Source of the DNA: Bacteroidota bacterium
GTDB lineage: Bacteria; Bacteroidota; Bacteroidia; B-17B0; Aurantibacillaceae
Direction of reading: 5' to 3'
Assembly: GCA_030692515.1 (NCBI GenBank)
Contig: JAUXZS010000020.1
Coordinates: forward strand, 651,218 to 715,217
DNA length: 64,000 nucleotides
The first letter of the stretch is position 1; each line of letters begins with the position of its first letter. Positions 53,410 through 61,254 of this stretch are shown piece after piece. The notes beneath the pieces were generated by a model, which saw nothing but the letters and a program-made list of their open reading frames with translations, ran no database searches and was not told where the DNA came from. A program made the position numbers and the translations under genes.

Positions 53410-55149
53410 GTGAAACACCTTAAAGTAATAAACGCATATTTTCTTAAATACAAATGGCACTTTTTAGGTGGTCTATTATTTGTTTCACTTTCAACTATTT
53501 TCGGAACTTATCAAGGTGTTATAGTAAGAAATGGAACCAATAAAATTATTGAGGTCTTTAAAAACAATCAAACGAATGATTCGGGAATTTTTATCAGTTA
53601 TGGTTTAACTATAATAGGACTAGCAATTACTAGTGGCATTTTTATGTTTTTAATGCGGCAAACTATTATTGTGATGAGCCGGCACATCGAATATGACCAG
53701 AAAAATGAGATATATAATCATTACCAAGTATTAGACGCGAGTTTTTTTAAACAAAATACTACTGGCGATTTAATGAATAGAATTAGTGAAGATGTAGGTA
53801 AAGTTAGAATGTATACCGGCCCAGCCATTATGTATTTAGCAAATACAATAGTTACAACTATTACTGTATTAAGTTTTATGCTAAGTGTAAACGTTCAATT
53901 AACCCTGATTGTATTTTTACCACTCCCAATTCTATCTTATCTTATTTATAGGGTCTCAGATATGATAAATAAACAAAGTGGTAAAGTGCAAAAAGAACTC
54001 GGAAATTTAACCACGCAAGCTCAAGAAACCTTTAGCGCAATTAGATTAATTAAAGCCTATGCTCGCGAAAAATTTTTTATCGAGAAAATGCACGAAAAAA
54101 ACGAAGTCTATAAAAAAACAGCTTTAAAATTAGCTACTATCGAATCTTTTTTTGGACCGGTTATGATATTAATGATTGGTTTAAGTGTTTTAATAACTGT
54201 TTGGTATGGCGGCAAATTAACTATTCAAAATAAAATTGAACCAGGAAACGTTACCGAATTTATTTTTTATGTATTTAGATTAACTTGGCCATTTGCCTCT
54301 TTAGGTTGGGTAACCTCTTTAGTGCAAAGAGCCGCTGCATCACAAGAAAGAATCAACGAATTTTTAAATACCAAACCCTCTATTAAAAATTCTTCAAGCG
54401 AAACCTACTTAATTAAAGGTGATATAGAATTTAAAAATGTAGAATTCATTTATCCCGAAAACAATATTCAAGCCATAAAAAACATATCGTTTAAATTAAA
54501 ACAAGGTCAAACACTTGGTATAACAGGTAAAGTTGGAAGTGGTAAATCAAGCATTCTTAATTTAATTACTCGACAATACGATGTTACAAATGGCGAAATT
54601 TTAATTGATCAAAAAAATATTAAGCAGCATAATTTACACTTGCTTCGCAAAAACATGGGGGTTGTGCCGCAAGAAGTATTTTTGTTTAGTGATACAATTG
54701 GCAACAACATTTTATTTGGAAGTTCAGATAAAAACACAAGTATTGAAAAAATATCTTTTGCGGCAAAACAAGCCCAGGTTCACGATAACATTATGACGTT
54801 TCCCAAAAACTACGAAACACTTGTTGGTGAGCGAGGAGTTACCTTAAGTGGTGGGCAAAAACAACGTATTTCCATTGCAAGAGCTTTAATTAATAAACCT
54901 CAACTATTAATTTTTGATGATTGTTTAAGTGCAGTGGATACAGAAACTGAAGAAGCGATATTAAATAATTTAAAACATGAGATGGAAAATAAAACTGCCA
55001 TCATTGTTAGTCATCGTATTTCAAGTTTAAAAAATGCTGATTTGATTCTTTATTTAGTGGATGGAGAAATTTTAGAAATGGGAACTCATAATGAACTTAT
55101 GGCCATGCAGAAAAATTATTTTAATTTACATCAAATGCAAAGCAATTAA
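53410..55149 (+). CDS. ABC exporter half-transporter, membrane domain fused to ATPase
   Basis: A 579-residue ABC exporter half-molecule: six transmembrane helices (about 15-300) then a nucleotide-binding domain. Walker A is GKVGSGKSS (373-381), signature LSGGQKQR, and H-loop SHRIS. In Walker B the residue after the Mg-binding Asp503 is Asp504 (IFDDCLSAVD) where the catalytic glutamate is expected. Such a change is typical of the degenerate half of heterodimeric exporters such as MdlA and TM287, but no partner half is adjacent. The substrate is unknown. The GTG start is inferred from the frame and promoter. The cupredoxin gene follows after 31 bases. Confidence 0.9.
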   Translation: MKHLKVINAYFLKYKWHFLGGLLFVSLSTIFGTYQGVIVRNGTNKIIEVFKNNQTNDSGIFISYGLTIIGLAITSGIFMFLMRQTIIVMSRHIEYDQKNEIYNHYQVLDASFFKQNTTGDLMNRISEDVGKVRMYTGPAIMYLANTIVTTITVLSFMLSVNVQLTLIVFLPLPILSYLIYRVSDMINKQSGKVQKELGNLTTQAQETFSAIRLIKAYAREKFFIEKMHEKNEVYKKTALKLATIESFFGPVMILMIGLSVLITVWYGGKLTIQNKIEPGNVTEFIFYVFRLTWPFASLGWVTSLVQRAAASQERINEFLNTKPSIKNSSSETYLIKGDIEFKNVEFIYPENNIQAIKNISFKLKQGQTLGITGKVGSGKSSILNLITRQYDVTNGEILIDQKNIKQHNLHLLRKNMGVVPQEVFLFSDTIGNNILFGSSDKNTSIEKISFAAKQAQVHDNIMTFPKNYETLVGERGVTLSGGQKQRISIARALINKPQLLIFDDCLSAVDTETEEAILNNLKHEMENKTAIIVSHRISSLKNADLILYLVDGEILEMGTHNELMAMQKNYFNLHQMQSN

Positions 55150-55180
55150 TGTTTACCTTTATTTAAGCAATAGCTCTAAA

Positions 55181-55513
55181 ATGAAAATCAATTATATCAT
55201 ACTTCTTTTAATTGTTTTAGTTTTTTCTTGTAAGAAAAAAGAAACGACGCCACAAGGCGAAAATGAAGTGTGGCTTATGTATAAAAGATTTAACCCTACT
55301 TTTATTGATATTAAGAAAGGAACAACTTTAACGTTTATCAATAAGGATAATGCAAACCACACGGTAACGCATAATGGTAGAATTTTTGCGAGTGGTAAAC
55401 TTAAAACCGGTGATGAATTTCAATTCACGTTTACAGATTCGTTAGATTACACTGTTTATTGTAATTATCATCCAGATAATTTGCAAGAGCAAGTTTATAT
55501 TCGCGTGAGGTAA
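55181..55513 (+). CDS. Cupredoxin-domain lipoprotein
   Basis: A 110-residue lipoprotein with lipobox VFSC (acylated Cys17) and a small cupredoxin fold. Type 1 copper ligands are His60 (NANHTVTH), Cys94 and His97 in VYCNYHPDN. The methionine that usually gives the axial ligand after the His is absent (DNLQEQ follows). The ATG at 55181 gives a proper signal peptide, while extending the frame to 55091 would overlap the ABC gene by 59 bases. It probably acts in the periplasm in electron transfer or copper handling; co-transcription with the exporter is likely. Confidence 0.82.
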   Translation: MKINYIILLLIVLVFSCKKKETTPQGENEVWLMYKRFNPTFIDIKKGTTLTFINKDNANHTVTHNGRIFASGKLKTGDEFQFTFTDSLDYTVYCNYHPDNLQEQVYIRVR

Positions 55514-55516
55514 AAT

Positions 55517-56719
55517 TTATTCTTTAACTATTCGTTTTAAAATGCTGGTATCTTTATTCGACAATTTAATAACATAAATTCCGGAAGGAAATTCTGAAAT
55601 ATCAACACGTATTTTATCATCACTTTTCAAGATTTTCGCATCCAATGCTTGCCCTAAAATTGTGAATACATCTACCTTTATATCCTTCTCATCTATTCCT
55701 TCAATAATAAAAATATCTTTTGCTGGATTTGGAAATATTTTAACTGATTCAAGATTTTCTCTCTCATTTAAAAAGACAGGAGCGCAAGCTAAAACGCCTA
55801 ATTGTTTTTTACTGAAAATTACTTGAGATAAATTTAAACTATCCATAAAACGAGTGCCCTCGTTGCAAATACCTTTTAAATTAAAATCTAAAAAAGGATT
55901 TACAAAATTCATGTATAAATTTAATGCCGTTAAATTGTTTACTGTATTTGGGCAATTACTAGAATTTTGTCCGAACGTACAGTTAAAATTTGTTCCGTTT
56001 CCAAAATCACAATGCGTTAAGTTTTTTATAATAATCTCATACTTTTTAGATGCCGCAGTACTGTCCCACATTTTATCTTGATTAGTTGCCGCAGGTGCTA
56101 CACAATCGCTTTGCCCACCAATAATTAACGTTGGCACAAATACTTGTTTAGCAGCATTACTAGATGTAGGGTTTGTTTGCGCTGCGGCAAAATTAAACAA
56201 GCATGTAATGCTAGGATTATTTTTTGCAGCTAAAAAAGAAGAGCCTCCACCCATTGAATGGCCGGCAAGTGCAAGTTTTTGAATAACTTTCCCAACAAAA
56301 ATTGGTGCAAGAGTATTTGTAATATTTAATTGCATTAATTTATTTCCCACCACAGCTAAATCTAGTCCAAATTCTGAATGACTTGGGCTGAATCCACCTT
56401 CCGTTCTTGGCAAAGCAACGATATATCCTCGTTTTGATAATAAGGAAAATACGTTATCATAACTGCCCCAATCCATTACAAAACCATGCCCGAAAACAAC
56501 AACTGGAAACGAACCGGTGGCAACAGCAACATTAGAGCCAGCAACTGTAGCTGGATAATAAATTTCGGTTTGAATTTGTCGTCCTGGCCCACCACCACTT
56601 CCAAAACCACCAGTTCTTGTTGCATCATTAAAAGTAAGGGTAATAGTACCTGTTTGAAATGTTTGGCTATAAACCGAAACACTTAACAAAACTGTAATTA
56701 AAAGAAGAATTTTTTTCAT
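55517..56719 (-). CDS. Secreted alpha/beta hydrolase, cutinase/polyesterase-like, with T9SS type A domain
   Basis: A 400-residue exported hydrolase: signal peptide (1-19), alpha/beta hydrolase domain (about 45-300) and a type A sorting domain (about 328-400, FPNPAKDIFIIEG). The nucleophile is Ser155 in GHSMGG, with Asp205 (GGQSDCVAP) and His236 (LTHCDFGN) as the probable rest of the triad, and VVVFGHGF as the oxyanion strand. The segment VPTLIIGGQSDCVAP matches cutinase/PET-hydrolase-like enzymes. A conserved Trp of PETases is replaced here. Several cysteines (173, 206, 237 and others) could form disulfides. Activity on polyesters is only a hypothesis; esterase activity is likely. Confidence 0.87.
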   Translation of the reverse strand: MKKILLLITVLLSVSVYSQTFQTGTITLTFNDATRTGGFGSGGGPGRQIQTEIYYPATVAGSNVAVATGSFPVVVFGHGFVMDWGSYDNVFSLLSKRGYIVALPRTEGGFSPSHSEFGLDLAVVGNKLMQLNITNTLAPIFVGKVIQKLALAGHSMGGGSSFLAAKNNPSITCLFNFAAAQTNPTSSNAAKQVFVPTLIIGGQSDCVAPAATNQDKMWDSTAASKKYEIIIKNLTHCDFGNGTNFNCTFGQNSSNCPNTVNNLTALNLYMNFVNPFLDFNLKGICNEGTRFMDSLNLSQVIFSKKQLGVLACAPVFLNERENLESVKIFPNPAKDIFIIEGIDEKDIKVDVFTILGQALDAKILKSDDKIRVDISEFPSGIYVIKLSNKDTSILKRIVKE

Positions 56720-56748
56720 AAGGAAGAATTATTTCCATCAAAAATAAA

Positions 56749-56756
56749 CTCCTAAA
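56749..56756 (-). promoter_or_regulatory. Candidate -7 element for the polyesterase-like gene
   Basis: TATTTTTG on the minus strand matches TAnnTTTG, about 30 bases before the ATG at 56719. No -33 TTTG at the normal spacing. Confidence 0.4.
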
Positions 56757-56832
56757 CAAGAAATAAGTAAAAAAAAGTAAATACGGTAAATTTTAAATTC
56801 TAAATCAATACAAGTTAGGGACGGAAGGAAAA

Positions 56833-57396
56833 CTAAAGAAATTTTTCGATGGCCTTTGGTAAGTATTCATATTCTAAAGTTTGAATTTTTTTCGCTAATA
56901 GTTCAGGAGTATCGTTAACATCTACCAAGCATTTTGCCTGCAATATAATTTCTCCTTTATCATATTCTTCATTTACAAAATGAATGGTTATGCCGCTTTC
57001 AACATCTTTATTATTGATTACCGCTTTATGAACGTTTAAACCATACATACCTTTTCCACCATAATTTGGGAGCAAGGCAGGATGAATATTAATAATTTTA
57101 TTAGGAAAAGCTTTTATAAAAGCTTCAGGAATTTTAATAAGAAAACCAGCCAAAATAATTAAATCAATATTTTCAACTTTTAAAAACTCAATAAATTTAT
57201 CAGTATAATTTTCGAGAGCAGCTTTACTAATTATTTGAACATTTTTTTTATGTTTCTCAGCGCGTGCAATAATTCCTGCATCATCTTTATTAGTAACAAC
57301 CAATTTTATTTTTATTCGCGGGTCGTTTGCAAAGTAATTAAACAAATTTTCGGCATTTGTGCCCTCCCCGCTTGCAAATATGGCTGCATTTATCAT
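56833..57396 (-). CDS. purN: Phosphoribosylglycinamide formyltransferase PurN
   Basis: PurN transfers a formyl group from 10-formyl-THF to GAR, the third step of purine synthesis. The 187 residues contain the GAR-binding FASGEGTNAENL (about 7-18), the catalytic Asn-His-Asp set in NIHPALLPNYGGKGMYG and the later HFVNEEYDKGEIIL. It is divergent from lgt, and the ATG lies close to the lgt promoter region: its first codons overlap the leading part of the extended lgt frame. Confidence 0.95.
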   Translation of the reverse strand: MINAAIFASGEGTNAENLFNYFANDPRIKIKLVVTNKDDAGIIARAEKHKKNVQIISKAALENYTDKFIEFLKVENIDLIILAGFLIKIPEAFIKAFPNKIINIHPALLPNYGGKGMYGLNVHKAVINNKDVESGITIHFVNEEYDKGEIILQAKCLVDVNDTPELLAKKIQTLEYEYLPKAIEKFL

Positions 57397-57444
57397 TGGC
57401 GCAAAAATACTTATTAATTACAAACGGGCTATTGAAGATTTTGC

Positions 57445-57452
57445 TAATTTTG
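57445..57452 (+). promoter_or_regulatory. Candidate lgt -7 element
   Basis: TAATTTTG matches TAnnTTTG and ends five bases before the ATG at 57458. This supports the 57458 start and a very short or absent leader. No -33 TTTG found. Confidence 0.4.
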
Positions 57453-57457
57453 CTAAA

Positions 57458-58333
57458 ATGTTTTTAAACTTCATAAATTGGAACCCATCACCTGAAATTT
57501 TTACAATTCCTGGAATTGATTGGCCTGTTCGTTGGTACGGATTAATGTGGGCTTTGGCTTTTATTGCTAGTCACTTTTTTATGAACCGAATTTTTAAAGC
57601 GGAAGGGCGTTCAGAAAAAGCTTTAGATACCTTAACGCTTTATATAATATTAGGGACTGTATTAGGCGCTCGAATAGGACACTGTCTTTTTTATGGACCA
57701 TGGTTTGATGAAGAGCTTGCAAATGGCGTGATAATAGAAGGTTATCTTTCTCATCCATTAAATATTTTAAAAGTTTACGAGGGCGGTTTAGCCAGTCATG
57801 GTGGTGCTTTAGGAATTTTAACTGCCATGATTTTATATTGCAGAAAAGAAAAAGAAAGTTGGATTTGGTTATTTGATAGATTAGTTGTGGTGGTGCCTTT
57901 AGCTGCAATGTGTATTCGTTTAGGTAATTTAATAAATAGTGAAATTGTTGGGAAAGTAACCAATGTGCCATGGGCATTTATTTTTTCTAATAATGACGAT
58001 GATAAATATAATTTAGTGAAATATAATATTCCGGTTCCTCCTCGTCACCCTGCACAATTGTACGAGGCCATCTTTTGTTTCTTTTTATTTATTTTAATGT
58101 ATTGGCTTTGGAAAAACAAAAGAGATAAGGTTGGTCCTGGTTTTATGTTTGGCGTTATGTGCGTTTTGCTTTTTATAGAGCGTTTTTTAGATGAATTTTT
58201 AAAAGAGAACCAGGCAGAGTTTGAAGGTTCAATGGCTTTAAACATGGGGCAATGGTTAAGCATACCATTTATTTTAATCGGCGTTTTTATGATTGTGAGA
58301 GCTAATAAAATAAAAGCCAAAGAGATTTCTTAA
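57458..58333 (+). CDS. lgt: Prolipoprotein diacylglyceryl transferase
   Basis: Lgt moves a diacylglyceryl group onto the lipobox cysteine of prelipoproteins in the inner membrane, the first step of lipoprotein maturation. The protein has seven helices; PVRWYGLMWALAF is at 23-35, the catalytic-site histidine is His114 in SHGGALG, and the signature RLGNLINSEIVG and the late EFLKENQAEFE are present. I use the ATG at 57458 (292 residues); an upstream ATG at 57359 would overlap purN and add 33 residues without membrane or family similarity. Several lipoproteins in this window would be its clients. Confidence 0.95.
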   Translation: MFLNFINWNPSPEIFTIPGIDWPVRWYGLMWALAFIASHFFMNRIFKAEGRSEKALDTLTLYIILGTVLGARIGHCLFYGPWFDEELANGVIIEGYLSHPLNILKVYEGGLASHGGALGILTAMILYCRKEKESWIWLFDRLVVVVPLAAMCIRLGNLINSEIVGKVTNVPWAFIFSNNDDDKYNLVKYNIPVPPRHPAQLYEAIFCFFLFILMYWLWKNKRDKVGPGFMFGVMCVLLFIERFLDEFLKENQAEFEGSMALNMGQWLSIPFILIGVFMIVRANKIKAKEIS

Positions 58334-58348
58334 GTCTTTCTCTTAAAT

Positions 58349-58383
58349 AAAAAAAGCAAGACTTTTACAATCTTGCTTTAATA
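58349..58383. terminator. Terminator between convergent lgt and purA
   Basis: AAAGCAAGA (58353-58361) and TCTTGCTTT (58371-58379) form a 9-bp stem with a 9-base loop. On the minus strand it is followed by seven T, so it is a good terminator for purA; on the plus strand the T-run is weak. Confidence 0.75.
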
Positions 58384-58408
58384 AAATAAATTTCAAAATA
58401 ATTTACAA

Positions 58409-59674
58409 TTACATTCTTATTGTTTGTTTTCTATCCGGACCAACCGAAACAATTGAAATTTTTGTATCAACTGCTTTTTCAATAAAACGAACATACTCCA
58501 TTAATTCGTTTGGTAAATCGTTTTTATTTTCGATAGCCGTTAAATCTTTGTTCCATCCTTTTAATGTTGTAGTTATTGGCTTAATATAATTTGGATCAAT
58601 ATTATAGGGTAAATAATCAATTACCTGACCATTAAAATTATAATGAGTACAAACTTCAATCGTTTCAAAATCGCTTAGGATATCTGCTTTCATCATCATT
58701 AATTCTGTAACACCATTTACCATAACCGCATACTTTAATGCAGGAATGTCTAACCAACCAGTGCGTCGTGGTCTGCCAGTGGTACTTCCAAACTCACGAC
58801 CAATCTGACGGATTTTTTCACCAACTTCGTCTTCCAACTCAGTTGGAAAAGGTCCGCTACCAACACGGGTGCAATAAGCTTTAAAAATTCCAATAACGTT
58901 ACCAATTTTATTTGGCGCAATACCTAAACCATTACAAGCGCCAGCACAAATAGTATTGCTACTAGTTACAAATGGATAAGATCCAAAATCAATATCTAAT
59001 AAACTTCCTTGAGCACCCTCTGCTAATACACGTTTACCTGATACCATTGCGGTATTTAAATAATGTTCGGTATCAACAAACTGTAGTTCCTTTAAAGATT
59101 CAATAGCTTCAAACCAAGTTGGTTCAAGTTCCTGCAAATTATAATCAAAATTATAAAACGATAATAATTGTTTGTGTTTTTCAACTAAAGTATCGTATTT
59201 CTCTTTAAATTCTTTAGTTTCAATATCGCCAATACGTAAACCGTTTCTTCCAGTTTTATCCATATAAGTTGGTCCAATACCTTTTAAGGTAGAACCAATT
59301 TTATTTTTTCCCTTGGCTGCTTCACTAGCCGCATCAATTAAACGATGTGTAGGTAAAATTAAATGTGCGCGCTTACTAATTAAAAGTTTAGATTTAAAAT
59401 CAACTCCAAGCTTTGTTAATGCATCTAATTCTTTCTTGAAAATTACGGGGTCAATTACCACTCCATTTCCTACAATATTTATTGCAGTTGGATGAAAAAT
59501 GCCACTTGGAATAGTGTGTAAAACGTGTTTTATGCCATTAAACTCTAGTGTATGGCCAGCATTTGGCCCACCCTGAAAACGGGCAATTATATCGTAATCG
59601 GGAGTTAAAACATCCACAATTTTTCCTTTTCCTTCATCTCCCCACTGCAATCCTAAAAGTACATCTGCTTTCAT
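58409..59674 (-). CDS. purA: Adenylosuccinate synthetase
   Basis: PurA joins IMP and aspartate with GTP, the first step from IMP to AMP. The protein starts with the GTP-binding loop MKADVLLGLQWGDEGKGKI and also carries FQGGPNAGHTLEF, GIGPTYMDKTGRNGLRIGD, and the IMP segment EFGSTTGRPRRTGWLD. I use the ATG at 59674 (421 residues); the frame extends to 59719 but that lies upstream of the candidate promoter, and the family N-terminus begins at the shorter start. Confidence 0.96.
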   Translation of the reverse strand: MKADVLLGLQWGDEGKGKIVDVLTPDYDIIARFQGGPNAGHTLEFNGIKHVLHTIPSGIFHPTAINIVGNGVVIDPVIFKKELDALTKLGVDFKSKLLISKRAHLILPTHRLIDAASEAAKGKNKIGSTLKGIGPTYMDKTGRNGLRIGDIETKEFKEKYDTLVEKHKQLLSFYNFDYNLQELEPTWFEAIESLKELQFVDTEHYLNTAMVSGKRVLAEGAQGSLLDIDFGSYPFVTSSNTICAGACNGLGIAPNKIGNVIGIFKAYCTRVGSGPFPTELEDEVGEKIRQIGREFGSTTGRPRRTGWLDIPALKYAVMVNGVTELMMMKADILSDFETIEVCTHYNFNGQVIDYLPYNIDPNYIKPITTTLKGWNKDLTAIENKNDLPNELMEYVRFIEKAVDTKISIVSVGPDRKQTIRM

Positions 59675-59692
59675 AGCTTTTTTATTAAGCAG

Positions 59693-59700
59693 CAAATTTA
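59693..59700 (-). promoter_or_regulatory. Candidate purA -7 element
   Basis: TAAATTTG on the minus strand matches TAnnTTTG, 18 bases before the ATG at 59674. A TTTG lies 16 bases upstream, a little closer than normal. Confidence 0.45.
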
Positions 59701-59818
59701 AATTAAAAGCAAAAGTCAAAAACTCTTTTTAATAACTTTTTAAAAGTATAATTACACTACCTATTTAAAGAAAAAATTATTAGCATCATTTTTTTAGACG
59801 TAAGAAATATGTAAATTT

Positions 59819-60541
59819 ATGGCAATGCAAAAAATAACCATAGCCATAGACGGGTACAGTAGTTGCGGTAAGAGCACATTGGCTAAGGCTTTAGCGCATA
59901 AATTAAATTACAATTATATTGATACTGGAGCAATGTACAGGGCTGTTACAGTTTATGCCTTGCGCAATGGAATTATTAATGCTGATAAAACTATTAATAT
60001 AGAGAAATTAATTTCTGCGCTCAATGATATAGAAGTTACTTTTGTTTTTAATCCCGAAACACATATTTCCGATACGTTTTTAAATAATGAAAATGTGGAG
60101 CGTGAAATAAGAAACATGGAAGTTAGCAGCATCGTTAGCAAAATAAGTTCGATTAAAGAAGTGAGAGAAAAAATGGTGGCTTTGCAACGAAAAATGGGAA
60201 AAAGTAAAGGTGTTATTTTAGATGGTAGAGATATTGGCACAAACGTTTTTCCGAAAGCAGAATTAAAATTATTTATGACTGCCGATAATGATGTAAGAGC
60301 AAATAGAAGATTAAATGAATATAAAAGTAAGGGGCAATATTTTACTTTAGAAGAAGTAAAACAAAGTTTGTATCAACGCGACCAAGAAGATATTAATAGA
60401 AAAGAAAATCCATTGATGAAGGCTGAAGACGCTATTGTTTTAGACAATAGTGATATTAGCAGAGAAGAACAATTAGAATTTGTTTTAAAACTAATTGCCG
60501 ATTTACAATTTATTTCAAGACAAGAACAGTCGCAACATTAA
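59819..60541 (+). CDS. cmk: Cytidylate kinase
   Basis: Cmk phosphorylates CMP and dCMP for nucleotide pools. The 240 residues contain the P-loop GYSSCGKSTLAKAL (about 12-25), the CMP-binding YIDTGAMYRAVT, the segment ILDGRDIGTNVFP, and a lid with RDQEDINRKENPL. The start may be 59819 (MAMQKIT) or the ATG two codons later at 59825 (MQKITIAIDG); the second fits the family N-terminus slightly better. It is followed by the first of two large palindromic repeats. Confidence 0.94.
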   Translation: MAMQKITIAIDGYSSCGKSTLAKALAHKLNYNYIDTGAMYRAVTVYALRNGIINADKTINIEKLISALNDIEVTFVFNPETHISDTFLNNENVEREIRNMEVSSIVSKISSIKEVREKMVALQRKMGKSKGVILDGRDIGTNVFPKAELKLFMTADNDVRANRRLNEYKSKGQYFTLEEVKQSLYQRDQEDINRKENPLMKAEDAIVLDNSDISREEQLEFVLKLIADLQFISRQEQSQH

Positions 60542-60551
60542 TTCAGGTTTC

Positions 60552-60700
60552 AAATTTAAACCACATAGAAACATAGTTTTCATAAATTCTATTTCGCTTC
60601 AAAATTTAACCGTACAATTTCCTTATTGATGATGAAAAAACTTTGTGTTTCTTTTTGCATCAAAATGTTTATCTTTTCTACGTGACTATATGGTTAAAAA
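60552..60700. repeat. Large palindromic repeat, family B copy 1
   Basis: Left arm AAACCACATAGAAACATAGT; right arm a 60-base block starting CTTTGTGTTTCTTTTTGCAT and ending CTATATGGTTAAAAA. The arms are complementary at their ends (AACCACATAG against CTATATGGTT). The right arm overlaps the end of the DUF3307 gene, whose last codons and stop it encodes. Confidence 0.8.
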
Positions 60701-61097
60701 TATTATTTAATAAAATTTCTTCTTTCAGCAAGAAAAATGTTGTCATCAAACAAATATTATGTATCAATTGATCAAAGCCAATCATTACAAAAAATAAACG
60801 CATATTTTTTTGTTCCCAATACTTTGATGTAATTTTTGAAGTAACAAAATCAACTACAAAATGTAAAACTACATTTGTTGCCCACCAATAAAAAGCAATT
60901 ACATAACTATCAAAAAAATTAGCGAGAACAAAAAAACTAATTAACGAAACTGTTGCATAAACACCAACATGAATACTTAACCATTTTATACTTTTATTTT
61001 TGCCGGTTGCCATTTGCGAAGATTGAAAAACAAAATCTGCTAAAAAATGTACAACAAATATTACTAAAACAATTATCATTAAACTCCTAAATCTCAA
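60678..61097 (-). CDS. DUF3307 membrane protein
   Basis: A 139-residue integral membrane protein with four hydrophobic helices. HFLADFVFQSSQMATGKNKS (about 17-36), the segment HFVVDFVTSKITSKYW and FFVMIGFDQLIHNICL are characteristic of DUF3307. The function of the family is unknown. The gene lies between two direct copies of a 145-base palindromic repeat: copy 2 ends at its start codon side and copy 1 supplies its last five codons (NHIVT) and stop. It separates cmk from dapD. An ordinary family member would have a different C-terminal end. Confidence 0.8.
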   Translation of the reverse strand: MRFRSLMIIVLVIFVVHFLADFVFQSSQMATGKNKSIKWLSIHVGVYATVSLISFFVLANFFDSYVIAFYWWATNVVLHFVVDFVTSKITSKYWEQKNMRLFFVMIGFDQLIHNICLMTTFFLLKEEILLNNIFNHIVT

Positions 61098-61243
61098 AAT
61101 TAAATTTTAAACCACATAGAAACATAGTTTTATGTTTTACAAAAAAGCAAAACATAGAATTTCTTCGCCTTTGGCGAAGAAACCTTTGTGCGTCTTTCTG
61201 CATCAATCTATTCATCTTTTTTATGTGCCTATGTGGTTAAAAA
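61098..61243. repeat. Large palindromic repeat, family B copy 2
   Basis: Left arm TTTAAACCACATAGAAACAT and right arm with a 60-base block starting CTTTGTGCGTCTTTCTGCAT and ending CTATGTGGTTAAAAA; the right blocks of the two copies align without gaps. The outer 10 bases form a good inverted repeat, and an inner perfect hairpin TTCTTCGCC-ttt-GGCGAAGAA lies at about 61160-61180. Confidence 0.85.
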
Positions 61244-61254
61244 AAAGTATGCAT

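Noticed and set aside
55091..55180. N-terminal extension of the cupredoxin gene
   Set aside because: It overlaps the ABC exporter gene, and the ATG at 55181 gives an exact lipoprotein signal peptide.
57359..57457. N-terminal extension of lgt
   Set aside because: It overlaps purN and lacks family similarity; the promoter-like box at 57445 lies inside it.
59675..59719. N-terminal extension of purA
   Set aside because: It precedes the family's conserved start MKADVLLGLQWGDEGKGK and would place the -7 box inside the coding region.
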